A stretch of DNA of 64,000 nucleotides from Callorhinus ursinus (taxonomy: Eukaryota > Chordata > Mammalia > Carnivora > Otariidae), in NCBI RefSeq assembly GCF_003265705.1, contig NW_020312859.1, positions 6,206,587-6,270,586 of the forward strand, read 5' to 3'. A program made the translations under genes and the position numbers. Shown here in pieces: positions 44,931 to 55,259 of this stretch (its first letter is position 1; every line of letters begins with the position of its first letter). A model generated the notes under the pieces. The model saw nothing but the letters and a program-made list of their open reading frames with translations, searched no databases and was not told the origin of the DNA.

Positions 44931-46233
44931 TTTTTTTTCTTCAAATTTTTATTTAAATTTCAGTTAACATATAGTGCAATGTTGGTTTCAGGAATAGAAT
45001 TTAGTGATTCGTCATTTACATATAAAACCCAGTGCTCATTATCACAAGTGCCATCCTTAATACCCATCACCCATCTAGCCCATCCCCCACCCACCTCCCT
45101 CTACCACCCTTCAGTTTGTTCTCTATTATTAAGAGTCTCTTATGCTTTGCTTCCTTCTCTTTTCTTTCCCTCTTCCCATGTTTTGTTTCTTAAATTCCAC
45201 ACATAGGTAAAATCATATGGTATTTGTCTTTCTCTGACTTATTTCACTTAGCGTAATACACTGGAGCTCCATCCACGTCACTGCAAATGGCAAGATTTCA
45301 TTCTTTCTGGTGGCTAAGTAATATTCCACACACACATATGGACATTTGGGCTCTTTCCATCTTTTCATAGTTTGGCTATTGTTATAATGCTGCTGTAAAC
45401 ATTAGGGTGTTATGTACCCCTCCAAAACTGTAAATTTGTCTCCTTTGGATAAATACCTAGTAGTGTGATTGCTGGGTCACAGGGTAGTTCTATTTTTAAC
45501 TTTTAGAGGAAACTCCATACTGTTTTCCAGAGTGGCTGCATCAGTTTGCATTCCCACCAGCAGTGTAAGAGGGTGCCCCTTCCTCCGCATCCCCGCCAAC
45601 ATCTGTTGTTGCCTGTGTTGTTAATATTAGCCATTCTGACAGGTCATTTTTGCTTTTGTTTCCTTTGCCTCCGGCGATGTGTCTAGTAAGAAGTTCCTAT
45701 GGTCGAGGTCAAAGAGGTTTCTGTCTGTGTTCTCCTCTAGGATTTTGATGATTTCCTGTCTCCCATTTAAGCGTTTTATCCATTTTGAATTTATTTAATT
45801 TATTTACTTTTTAAAGGTTTATTTATTTATTTGAGAGAGCGTGAGCAAGTGGGGGGAGGGGCAGAGGGAGAGAATCTGAAGCAGACTCCCCACCAAGCGC
45901 AGAGTTGGACGTGGGGCTCAATCCCACGACCCATGAGATCATGACCTGAGCTGAAATCAGGAGTCAGACGCTTAACCGACTAAGCCACCCAGGCGCCCCT
46001 TTTTTGAACTTGTTTTCATATATGGTGTAAGAAGGTGGTCCAGTTTCATTCTTCTGCATGTGGCTGTCCAGTTTTCCCAACACCATTTGTTGAAGAGACT
46101 TTTTTCCATGGGATGTTCTTTCCTGCTTTGTGGAAGATTAGTTGGCCATAGAGTTGAGGGTTCATTTCTGGGTTTCCTGTTCTCTTCCACTGATCTATGT
46201 GTCAGTTTTTGTGCCAGTACCATACTGTATAAT
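44931..46233 (-). mobile_element. LINE-1 fragment, minus strand, with nested SINE
   Basis: The T-rich left end is the 3' tail. It is followed by 3' UTR ('taaaacccagtgctcatta') and ORF2 modules ('ataatgctgctgtaaacatt', 'ttcccaccagcagtgtaaga') up to 'gtgccagtaccatactgt'. A weak target duplication (ggctgacat at 44922-44930, ggctgacgt at 46234-46242) flanks it. It is an older carnivoran L1 type than the copies at 17.0 and 50.2 kb. Confidence 0.88.
45797..46001 (-). mobile_element. CAN SINE nested in LINE-1, minus strand
   Basis: 'ggtttatttatttatttgag', 'gagatcatgacctgagctga' and 'aagccacccaggcgcccc'. A 14 bp target duplication with two mismatches (45783-45796 and 46002-46015) comes from LINE-1 ORF2 sequence. 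The SINE is therefore younger than the LINE-1. Confidence 0.93.
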
Positions 46234-46242
46234 GGCTGACGT

Positions 46243-46345
46243 GTCTTGGACACCTGTTTCCAGGCACTATGTCAAGTGTTTTGCATTAGGTTGTCTAGTC
46301 TAATAATCAGAATAATGGTATTTTGCTGATGGGGAGACTGAGGAA
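46243..46345 (-). repeat. MIR fragment continuous with copy 2 of the direct repeat
   Basis: 'cctgtttccaggcactatgt' leads without a break into 'ggtattttgctgatggggag' at 46317, in MIR order. Confidence 0.78.
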
Positions 46346-46623
46346 TAGAGAGATTAGGGCATATACCCCTGTGAGTGGCAGCATTACCTGATGCTGTGTC
46401 TCTCAAGGTTCTCTTCTCATTGATTTGATGATCTTTGACTTGTTCTTCAAAGCCCATCTCAAGCGTCACCTCCTCTCTGAAGCCTTTAGATTTCGTGGAT
46501 AGAATGTATAGCCCGCTGATGTGCCTCCATAGCTCCTGGCTCACTCTATTTTTCGTTCCCTTTGCTCGGATGATCTGCTAACTTGGCTGCACTCTCACTT
46601 GATGTGAGCTCCTCAAGGAGAGG
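46315..46623 (+). repeat. Direct repeat, copy 2 (309 bp)
   Basis: Partner of 44615-44923. It continues on both sides into sequence that looks original: MIR on the left and 'gagtgtgctaacctcatctg' on the right. Confidence 0.95.
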
Positions 46624-46639
46624 GAGTGTGCTAACCTCA

Positions 46640-47390
46640 TCTGCTTCTGAAGGCCCAGCACAGGATCTGACCTATTATTGACACCCCTAATTATTGTCAA
46701 ACGATTTACTTATCTGGGGACTTATTGTCTCTCTCAAGTCTCAGCTAATAGCCAGCAGGGATGACAGTCCTCAATGACTCTGCTCTTCTGTCTCATACCA
46801 GTGCATTCCTGCAATAAAATTCCATGTTGGATTCTAATCCTCGCAATTAACCCTGCAGCGGAACAATGATGGCCAATAGTCTGCTGCAAACTGAGGTGTC
46901 TGACTGATTAACAGAGGCATGACACCGGGTGCTTTTCCTCCTTGGAGGAGCTAGGTGACTCTCTCCACTGATCCACTGGCTAACAGACCATCTCGCCTCA
47001 GAATGACTGGTGCCCACATCCCTAAGACTCCAGGCGGGATGCTATTGGATTTTGCCTTAAGTGAAGAATGGTTTGATGGGGCACCCAATAACATGTCCCC
47101 GTCGTGGGAATGGGGTTCCATCCAACCCAGATAGACCATCCTCATGGGGATACCTTAGAAGAGTCTAATGTGCCCACTTGGCAGAGAGCAGAGGCGTGAG
47201 GCCAGAATGGTAGGCACATGAAGTCTAGTAGCCCAGTTAGCCTCCCACCTCTGAGGACAGCTGTTATTATAGGAAGATTTTAATGACAGTCTCTTCCAGG
47301 CCCTGCAGAGGGAAAGACACATCTAAACCCTTGCTGTCCCCTTTCTTCTGCCTCAGAGTTGGTGGCTAGCTTCATCATTGCAATCATAAC
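46640..47390. other. No recognised feature
   Basis: Unique-looking sequence with average composition. I see no supported exon or repeat. Confidence 0.4.
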
Positions 47391-47399
47391 TGGTCTACC

Positions 47400-47585
47400 C
47401 TGGACTTGCAGGATTTCCCTGCCTTCCACCACCAGTGCCCCGCTCCGGGTTTCTGCGTACCGCAGCTTCTCTGGACTGGGAACTTCCCATGGGTGGGGAC
47501 TGTTTCAGTCACGCATGTCATCCTGCCATCTGGCACAGGGCTTGGCATAGCCCGAGTACCCAGTAAACATGTGGTGAATAAAAAT
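47400..47585 (+). repeat. L2 3' end
   Basis: 'ggtggggactgtttcagtca', 'ctggcacagggcttggcata' and 'cccagtaaacatgtggtgaa' are the L2 terminal modules. Confidence 0.78.
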
Positions 47586-47984
47586 GGGGCACTGATCACA
47601 GACAAGACACAGTTGCTTCATCTTTGTAGACAAACTGATTGGCTGAGAGGTGCTATAATTTCACTTATGTGCAGACCCAGCTAAATGTCTTCAAGGCAAT
47701 GAAGAAATCTGGCATGATCTAGTGAATTTTATTTGTGTTGGCAATTATGATAATGAGAATTCTCCTTCACCTTCACATATACTAGTTGGGCTGTCTGGGG
47801 TGGGAATTTGCCAAGTATCTTTTTTGCTCTGTACCTGGGATGTGGCTTTGATCTTCCACAGCTCCCGGTTGCAGAAGTGAGTTTAGTAGGAGTTTGAGTT
47901 CGTCAGATGGCTACTCTGATTGTTAGTCAGATGAATTGGATGGTGGATTAACTGGAGGACTGTGAGAAGAATGTGAAACTTGGG

Positions 47985-48165
47985 GCTGAAGGAACTGCGT
48001 CTCATCATGATTAAGGCATTGGCTGTATGTGATTTTGGGTAAATCAGGAGCCTCGGTTTCCACGTCTGTACAATGAGGATAATCATATTTACCACCGAGC
48101 ATTCGTTGTTCAGAGTATTAAGACACTGTAGGAAAGAGCCTGGGATGAGGAGCTCCAGCTGATGG
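47985..48165 (+). repeat. MIR fragment
   Basis: 'cctcggtttccacgtctgta', 'caatgaggataatcatattt' and 'gttcagagtattaagacact' follow MIR order. Confidence 0.83.
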
Positions 48166-48849
48166 AGGAGACAGATGAGCATGAAAATGCTGATGCATAA
48201 TACCTGCATCCCGGTGGAGGTCCGTGCGAGGCCCACCGTGGGAGCCCTAATGACTGGACTTCAGCCTGTGCCTGGGACCGGGCAGGGCAGGGGTATGCCA
48301 CGGTTTCGCCTTATGCTTCCCACAGCCCTTGGCCTGAGTGGGTCCTGGCTTGAGTTCTCCCACCCCAAGAGCATATAATGATGACACGTTTCTTTAGATG
48401 GAGGGTCTTGTGCACATGTGAATTTAGCTCCTGATGCATGTCAGTCACAGGAAATAGCAGATGAGAGCTTTCAGGAGGCAGCATCCTCCTGGACACCTGG
48501 TGGAAACTCGTACTCTGCTCGTAAGGATCGAAACGTGTCCCTCTAGTAAACCATACGAAAAAAGGGGCAGACTTTGTGACTTTGTTCAACATGGAGGGTT
48601 CAAGTGGTAACAGGGGGTCAAGGTAGAGGCCAGGACGGGAGGTGGCTGGTTTGTTCCGTGGGACGCCTGCCCCTGCCCCAGCAGGAATGGAGATGACTCC
48701 AGCAGGAAACACTCACATCAGTGTGCCTGGCAGTGGGGCCTGGCTGGAGGGTGGTCTGTGGGCTCTGAGAGCCACCGCGTGGCCTCAGCCAGCTCACCTG
48801 GCCTCTTTCTGTGCCTCAGTTTCCTTAATTGAGGTCATGGTGCTGAGCT

Positions 48850-49060
48850 GTGTGCAGTGAGAGAAAAAAAAGGATGGTTGTAAAGTTCGTTGATGACACA
48901 AATCGCTAAATAATAGCATTTAATTATTTATAACGTGTTTTGAGATCTTGGGATGAAAGCTGTGGAGGATGTGGCGTGTTATTAAATGATTGTCAGCAAA
49001 CTTCGTGCAGGTAATAGACTTAATTGCTGCATTCATTGGACACAGTGGTGGCGAGGAGTG
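48850..49060. promoter_or_regulatory. Candidate conserved noncoding element
   Basis: Repeat-free AT-rich block with several homeodomain-type cores (TTTAATTATTTATAA near 48920, ATTAAATGATTG near 48980, ACTTAATTGCTGCATTCATTGG near 49018) and CpGs near 48881, 48904, 48934, 48973 and 49003. Appearance only; not tested by alignment. Confidence 0.25.
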
Positions 49061-49269
49061 AAGGCCCTCCCATCCTGCTTCCTCCCCACCCTCTTCCCAG
49101 GCCTCGAGGACCACTCCAGGGGGGCAGAGTGCGCCCACTTGTCCTGAACCCTTTTCCTTATCGATGGGCCTTCACTCCGCACTGGGTCCAGGATCCACTG
49201 TGCTTCTCACCTGGGGAGGCATCGTGGGTAGGGGCTTTGGGGCTTTTTGGGGTTGATGAGGCTGCTCTC

Positions 49270-49525
49270 TGCCAGCCCAGTGTATCAATCACCAGCTCTA
49301 ATTAGACTGTAAAAGCTCCCCCTTTTCTTCCCTCCCTGTAAGTTTGTTGCAGGTCACGTGGCCGATATGTAAATCTCAGCCCCCGGAGCACTTTAATGGC
49401 CACGGTGACCACAGGTAGTAACTCAGTCTCCCCTATAAATGGAAAATAAAAACAACAACCCATTACAGATGATGGTAGGTCTGCAACCTGCACATGGCGC
49501 GTCGTAAACTTGAGGGATTGCTGCA
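49270..49525. promoter_or_regulatory. Candidate conserved noncoding element
   Basis: Repeat-free block with GTATCAATCA, CTCTAATTAGACTG, a 'gcactttaatggccacggtg' segment, CCCTATAAATGG and several CpGs (CACGTGGCC near 49356, ATGGCGCGTCG near 49495). TAATTA is a homeodomain core. CCTATAAATGG is one base longer than a true CArG box. Confidence 0.22.
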
Positions 49526-49849
49526 GCGCTTGGCTGGGGACTGGATGGGGAGGGGGCTCCAGGTGGCAGGAGGACAGATTTGTGACCTGCCATTTCCAGG
49601 TTGCCTCTCCCTCTCTGTCCTGGCCAGGCCCAGCCCCGGGTGCTGAACAACTGCCCCCTGCCCGTCCCAGGAGGCAGGACATGGTCCTCCGCAGGCTCCC
49701 GTTCCGCCTGTGGGTTGGCCTTGGCCAGTGAGTCTTGCTGTCCTTGTTCTGAAGCTGGTGTGTGTCCTGGGGTGGGCTGAACTCCCTGCAGGCCTGCTGC
49801 CCCTCTCATGGGTGCCACCAGTTTTAGAGGGGCAGCATGACAGAGGAGA

Positions 49850-49985
49850 AATGTCAGAGTCGTGAATGTGGAGATGTTTGCTCCTTTTGGTCACTGCTGT
49901 AGCCCCAGCATCTTGAGGCAGGCCTGGTATACAGCAGGTGCTCAATAAAGTTTTTTTTTTTTTTTGAATGAAGCAATGAATGAAT
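49850..49985 (+). repeat. L2 3' end
   Basis: 'tggtcactgctgtagcccca', 'cctggtatacagcaggtgct' and 'caataaagt' then T15 and 'gaatgaagcaatgaatgaat'. The T run is an unusual interruption of the L2 terminus. Confidence 0.88.
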
Positions 49986-49989
49986 AAGT

Positions 49990-50162
49990 CAAGTCTCTGA
50001 GTTTGGGAACCTGGGTCTGAATCCTGGCTCTGCTGCTTACTAGCTATGGTAAAGTGGGTAAGTTACCTAACCTTTCTAGGTCTCAGTTTACTCCTCTGTA
50101 AAATGGAGATTAAGTGTCCGTGTACCTGGGTCATTGTGAGGGTTAAAACAGATGACATTTCT
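49990..50162 (+). repeat. MIR fragment, cut by a LINE-1
   Basis: 'gaacctgggtctgaatcctg', 'gctctgctgcttactagcta', 'aacctttctaggtctcagtt' and 'ctcctctgtaaaatggagat' are well-preserved MIR. It ends at the target site of the LINE-1 starting at 50163. Confidence 0.92.
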
Positions 50163-50326
50163 TTTTTTTCATTCATTTCTTTTTTATTGTTATGTTAATC
50201 ACCATACATTACATCATTAGTTTTGGATGTAGTGTTCCATGATTCATTGTTTGTGTATAACATCCAGTGCTCCATGCAGAACGTGCCCTCTTTAATACCC
50301 ATCACCGGGCTAACCCATCCCCCCAC

Positions 50327-50426
50327 NNNNNNNNNNNNNNNNNNNNNNNNNNNNNNNNNNNNNNNNNNNNNNNNNNNNNNNNNNNNNNNNNNNNNNNNNN
50401 NNNNNNNNNNNNNNNNNNNNNNNNNN
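50327..50426. other. Assembly gap, exactly 100 N
   Basis: The flanks match the LINE-1 at 17170 and 17371, so the missing LINE-1 sequence should be near 200 bp if colinear. The N count is therefore a placeholder. Confidence 0.95.
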
Positions 50427-50865
50427 CCATAGCACATACCCTCCCCAATGTCCATCACCCAGCCACCCCATCCTTCCTACCCCACCCCCACTCCAGCAAC
50501 CCTCAGTTTGTTTCCTGAGATTAAGAATTCCTCATATCAGTGAGGTCATATGATACATGTCTTTCTCTGATGGACTTATTTCACTCAGCATAACACCCTC
50601 CAGTTCCATCCACGTCATTGCAAATGGCAAGATCTCATTCCTTTTGATGGCTGCATAATATTCCATTGTGTATATATACCACACCTTCTTTATCCATTCA
50701 TCTGTCGATGGACATCTTGGCTCTTTCCACAGTTTGGCTATTGTGGACATTGCTGCTATAAACATCAGGGTGCACGTACCCCTTCGGATCCCTACATTTG
50801 TATCTTTGTGGTAAATACCCAGTAGCGCAATTGCTGGATTGTAGGGTAGCTCTATTTTCAACTGT

Positions 50866-50947
50866 TTGAAATCAGTTGAAATGGATGAGATCAACCTGAT
50901 TTGGAACCCCAGATCCAGAACCCCAGATCCAAAACAGTATGGAGGAA
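50866..50947. other. Mosaic templated insertion in LINE-1
   Basis: Uninterrupted LINE-1 would run from 'caactgttt' directly to 'ggaacctccatactg'. Here about 75 bp intervene: a 9 bp inverted copy of the left flank (50856-50864 against 50873-50881), 40 bp (50882-50921) that are the exact reverse complement of 52293-52332, a 14 bp unit repeated in tandem (50904-50917 and 50918-50931), and 14 bp (50932-50945) that are the exact inverted copy of the right flank (50948-50961). Confidence 0.9.
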
Positions 50948-51349
50948 CCTCCATACTGTTTCCCAGAGTGGCTGCACCAGCTTGCATTCCCACCAACAGT
51001 GTAGGAGGGTTCCCCTTTCTCCACATCCCCGCCAACATCAAACAGACAACATTTCTAAACATGCGTAGCAGCATGTGTTACTTTGACAAATGAGGGTATG
51101 GAGGTTTTGGCAGATTAAGAGGTTCAGAGCGTGTAGGAGGGAGAACTCAGGTATCCTGAGTGATTCAGATTTGGTTCTCTTCACTGTTCTAAGTGATGTC
51201 ACAGACATCAGAGGGCATTTTTGTGGTTCCTTTGTGCACCCATAGGGGGAGGATCTGAGAGTCCTCAGAAACTGTTCAGATCTGATGTCCATTTCAGCAA
51301 GTGGGTGATTAGGGTCCATGGCCTGTGGGGCTGGACCTGTTTGCCGTCA

Positions 51350-51880
51350 TTGCTTGGCGATCTCTAGCTCCCTGGCCTCAAGGGGCTCACTGTCTGACAG
51401 AGAACACAGAGGCTGTGGGAAAGGTAGTGGAATATGGGCAGAGCAGAGCAGTGTCATATACAGAACTTTGTAAGAACCTGTAGGTGGGAGGATCTTACTC
51501 TGTCGAGGGGTCTCTGGGACAGACTCACAGAACACAGGATGCAAGATGAGTCCTGAGCAATGAGAACAGAGACTTCTCTGGTGAAGAAGGGGGTTGGGTA
51601 GAGTATTAGAGACAGAAAAAAAAATAGGACATGATTTGAAAGTGTGAATATGCGTGGGGTTTTCACGGACTGATGGCTGGTTTGGTATGGAAGGAGCAGA
51701 GGTAAGTGGAAGAATAAGAGAAGATCAGGTTGGGCCAGCTAATGAGGGCTTACAGCCTATTCTAAAGATGGACTTTTTCTTAAGGGCACTGGGGAACCAC
51801 AGAGGCCTATAAGCAGGTGAACGACATGACCATATTTATAATTTGATAAGCTTACTATTGACTGGCTGCTGAATGATACA
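51350..51880 (-). repeat. L2 fragment
   Basis: 'caaggggctcactgtctgac', 'gggcttacagcctattctaa', 'gcaggtgaacgacatgacca' and 'gcttactattgactggctgc' follow L2 in reverse. Confidence 0.72.
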
Positions 51881-52009
51881 AAGGCCTCCAACACTGGGCA
51901 CAGGCAACTCAGATCCAGGTGTAAATAAAGTTACCTGAGTGTGTGCTACCTGCCTTGCTCTCTGCATATGTCATCTTGTTTAACCCCTGAAGCAGCTCTG
52001 AGCTAGAGA

Positions 52010-52215
52010 TCGCCAAGCAATGACAGCAACCCGCAGAAGCTGGAAGAGGCCAGGAAGGACACTTCCCTTGAGTTGTAAAAGGGGACATGGGCCTCCCAAC
52101 ATCTTGATTTTGGACTCCTGACCTCTAGAACTGTGAGAGAATAAATTCCTGTTGTTCTAAGTCACCCAGTTTATGGTTATTTGTTATGACAATCGTAGGA
52201 AACTAATATACCTTC
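52010..52215 (+). mobile_element. MLT1-type LTR, 3' half
   Basis: 'ctggaagaggccaggaagga', 'caacatcttgattttggact', 'cctgacctctagaactgtga', 'gagaataaattcctgttgtt' and 'ggttatttgttatgacaatc' are the MLT1 3' end with its AATAAA signal. Confidence 0.87.
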
Positions 52216-52292
52216 CACAGCCTATGAGGAAGACACCATGTTTAAGAAAACTGATTCTGGTAAAGACTGAGACTAAGGTTATCACCTAGCAA

Positions 52293-52332
52293 GTTCTGGA
52301 TCTGGGGTTCCAAATCAGGTTGATCTCATCCA
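52293..52332 (-). other. Inverted 40 bp partner of the LINE-1 insertion
   Basis: Exact reverse complement of 50882-50921. It lies in otherwise unrecognised sequence outside the LINE-1, so it is the likelier donor. Confidence 0.92.
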
Positions 52333-52334
52333 AA

Positions 52335-53095
52335 CCAATTTTGTTTCCCTTATACTGGTGAGCACTTCTTTGAGCAGCTCTTCTGGGAAACAGGTTAGCC
52401 ATGTGTGGACGCTCCACCTCTGGAAGGTAAAGAAGGATGCAAACTGTCTTTGGGAAGCTCCAGAGAACATTCTGGAAACTCATTTGAAGCCAGTAGGGGA
52501 CACATGAACAGCTTGAGGAACAAGAGGGTCACTGCTCCTTTATTTTTTCCCATCAATCACTTGAGTCTCTCCTTACATTTTTAGCGTGAACCCCCCAATT
52601 TCCAAGGACCACCTGGTATCTTGTTCAGTGAGAGGGGGCCCACTCTGTTTCCAGATGTCAGGTGCAAGAACTAGAAAGTCTGACAGCCTCCATGGAATTT
52701 CATTTCGGTCCTGTCCACATGGTGTCACTGTTGAACACCAGTCCTGTACAGCCCACCCAGCCCTGGTACCGTGAAGGAGCGATGTTCTGGGGGGCCTAAT
52801 CCCCGCGCAGCTCACGGTGTGAGGAGCCCCACAATGCACCCATGCAAGCGGGCTCTCATTCCAGCACGACTCCAGCGCTTGGATTCCCAAGGCGGGTGGA
52901 GGATTGTCTCTAGGACTGTTATTGAAATTGTCTTCCCGGTTTGTGTTCATAGGAGCTCCATCCCAGGAAGGTGAGGAGGAGGAGTTTAATCAGATCTGGG
53001 GAGACCAGGCAGGGGTTTAGTTACTCCCACAGGGAGGCCCTTTTTCACCCCTAAGTTTAAGTGAGGGCCCCTCCAGTATAACCACTCACGGTGCT
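52335..53095. other. No recognised feature
   Basis: Unique-looking sequence. Minus-strand frame of 125 codons (52573-52950) has no recognisable domain. Confidence 0.4.
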
Positions 53096-53109
53096 CTGTG
53101 CTTTGATTT

Positions 53110-53515
53110 AATTGCATTTATCAGATTTGTCATCTTGTGGGTATTTGATATTTGCATTTGTGTGGTATTTGCATGAGTAGTTGTGCCCCTCTGCAAGCAG
53201 GAGTCCCATGGGGGTAGGTGCCGGGCATGATCCCCATTTCTGTATTCCTGAGGCCTAGCACGGGGGCTGGACCTTCAGGAGGCTTCGCAGCTATGCATAC
53301 GTGATCAGAGGCTGCAGGTCGAACCCCAGCTCCAGTGCAAAACTGTCTTGGCTGTGAGATCTGGGGCTCCTTGTCCAATCTCCCTAGGCGTCTGCTTCCC
53401 CCTCTGAAAAGTGGAAATAAAAATATACCCACTTCAAAAGGCTGTTGAGAGGACTGAGAAACATCATGCCTGGCACAGAGCGAATATTCGCTGTACAGTT
53501 AATTGGAAAAGTTTT
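53110..53515 (+). repeat. L2 3' end followed by a MIR
   Basis: 53110-53300: 'gtattcctgaggcctagcac' with weak upstream L2. 53310-53515: 'gtcgaaccccagctccagtg', 'gaaaagtggaaataaaaata', then 'catcatgcctggcacagagc' in MIR order. Confidence 0.75.
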
Positions 53516-53519
53516 TAGC

Positions 53520-53584
53520 TCCTTCCTTCCCTCCTTTCCTTCCTTCCTTCCCTCCATCATCTCCCTGCTCCCCTCCCTTCCTTC
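53520..53584 (+). repeat. Pyrimidine tract, (TTCC)n-like
   Basis: Almost pure C and T over 65 bp with repeated CTTC and TTCC units. It could form triplex DNA if a mirror-repeat section is long enough. Confidence 0.88.
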
Positions 53585-54337
53585 TTGGAGTTTGTGTTTG
53601 TGTGTGTATGTACCTATATGTCTCTGTGCATGTGTACACATCTCCAGCATAGAAGACTTATCCTTGCCGGGTGGGACTGTGAGTAAATCTTGGGTAGAAG
53701 AGTCTGTGTTACTCATTCAGGAGACCCAGTGCCTGGGAAGCCTGGCCCCGAGAGGGCAGGTAAGGACAGGGGAGACCTAAGAGCTGTCCTCACCTGCCCT
53801 GATGGTGGCTCCGCCCCCGCAAGCCACGGGCAGGGGAGGAGGCCTCGTTTGTAGTGAGGGCCAAGTACCCACCCACCTGAGTCCATCCTTCACCTGCGTC
53901 ATCCTGGGTCCTTCTGGAGCTCCTCCTGGCCCCTAGGCTTGACACTAGAGGCTGTGGAAGGTTGTTGAGGGGGCTTTCTTTTCTCCCTTGGGAATTGTGC
54001 AAGGGCAGTTACCAGGGAGCCCTGGGGCGGCTACACACTGGTGACCTCGGCAAGTTGTAAAGCTCTTGGTGCTTCAGTTTTTCTTTTCTTTTCTGTATAA
54101 TGGGAATTTTTGAGTTAGGAGTAGAACAGAGTCTTAAACACAAACATGTACATAGGCCAGGTAGCCAAATGGGTGAAGCAAGCCAATTTTAGGAAATAAT
54201 GTTGTGGGGAAAATATCCTGACCCAAAGGGACAGATGTTTTTCAACTTCAGCCAACTGCTGTTACAGGAGAGGTTTATTCATTCAGAACTTCTAGCTTTC
54301 TGTTAGTCACGGCAAGGCAGAAATCTGGATTTTTACA

Positions 54338-54527
54338 GGGGTGCCTGGGGGGGCTCAGTGTCTTTCTTCAGCTCAGGACATGATTTCAGGGTCCTAGGAT
54401 CCAGCCGCGTTGTGGGGCTCCCTGCTCAGCGGAGAGCCTGCTTCTCCCTCTCCCTCTGCCTGCCGCTCCCCCTGCTTGTGCTCTCTCTCCCTCACCCCAT
54501 CAAGTAAATAAATAAAATCTTAAAAAA
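54338..54527 (+). mobile_element. CAN SINE, plus strand
   Basis: Head 'ggggtgcctgggggggctca', 'gacatgatttcagggtccta', CT-rich linker and 'aagtaaataaataaaatctt' tail. A perfect 19 bp target duplication (agaaatctggatttttaca) lies at 54319-54337 and 54528-54546. The promoter A box is eroded at the G run. Confidence 0.97.
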
Positions 54528-54549
54528 AGAAATCTGGATTTTTACATTC

Positions 54550-55250
54550 AGGTTTTCTAAAACATTCTATGTGGCACAAGTAAAACATGTCTATGGTCCA
54601 GATACGGTAGTTAGGTCAATACTTTGTGACGGGCATATACTAAACACTATATAATATATATATTCTCAAACTGGCTGCTGATTCCCCTGGGATGAAAGAG
54701 GGAGAGATACAGAAGGGATAGGGAAAGACACAGAGGGAGATGTGGAGAGGAAAGGTAGCCGGGAATACTCAAGGGAGCTTGAGGGTCAGCGAAGGCAGAG
54801 ATCTAGCTGTTAACATGTGTCCGGCCTCCATCTGGTACCCATGTGGAGCTCCCAGGACACGCTCAGTCTCCCATTGTCACTGTCTCCATGGATGCAGGTA
54901 AAACCAGCCCATCGCCTCAATGTTGGGATGTTCAAGATGGGGGCTACCAGGGTGTCTGTATCCTCACTTGCCCTTCTGGGATCAGGGGGTAAGATGGGCT
55001 CTTGTTTTCCCTCATCTGCCATCACTAAGCTGCAGGAATGGTGTCTCCAGAATGAGCGCAGTTTAGTTCAAAGGCGGAGGGATTCCTGAGCCACTCAATC
55101 TGGCGTCTGATGTCACGGGGCTAAGTCAGCTGACACTGTACTCTCTGGGTTTACAGGTGCCTTCCAGTACCTTCTGGGGTGGGGGGCAGGGTGGAGAGGT
55201 AGGGGTGCATGTCAGTGAGCTCAGTGGCCTGCCTACCCAGATGCTTTCTT
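54550..55250. other. No recognised feature
   Basis: Mixed sequence with an AT-rich patch at 54645-54665. No supported exon or repeat. Confidence 0.4.
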
Positions 55251-55259
55251 TCTACTGCA

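Larger units (their letters stand above)
50163..51039 (-). mobile_element. LINE-1, minus strand, with gap and mosaic insertion
   Basis: The T-rich left end is the tail, then 3' UTR matching the copy at 17.0 kb (about 6-7% different by eye), a 100-N gap, and the ORF2 C-terminal region. A minus-strand frame of 180 codons (50532-51074) includes the typical WYIYTMEYYAAIKRNEILPF block of LINE-1 ORF2p. The target duplication of 17 bp with two mismatches is at 50146-50162 and 51040-51056. The element is 5' truncated and its frame carries foreign residues from the insertion at 50866-50947. Confidence 0.93.

Noticed and set aside
44615..46623. Solo long target-site duplication of 309 bp made by the LINE-1
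   Set aside because: About 70 bp of MIR lies between the LINE-1 5' end and copy 2, copy 1 lacks that MIR part, and a separate 9 bp duplication fits the LINE-1 better.
50532..51074. 180-codon minus-strand frame as a host gene
   Set aside because: Its sequence is the C-terminal part of LINE-1 ORF2p interrupted by residues from the mosaic insertion; it is a dead transposon fragment.
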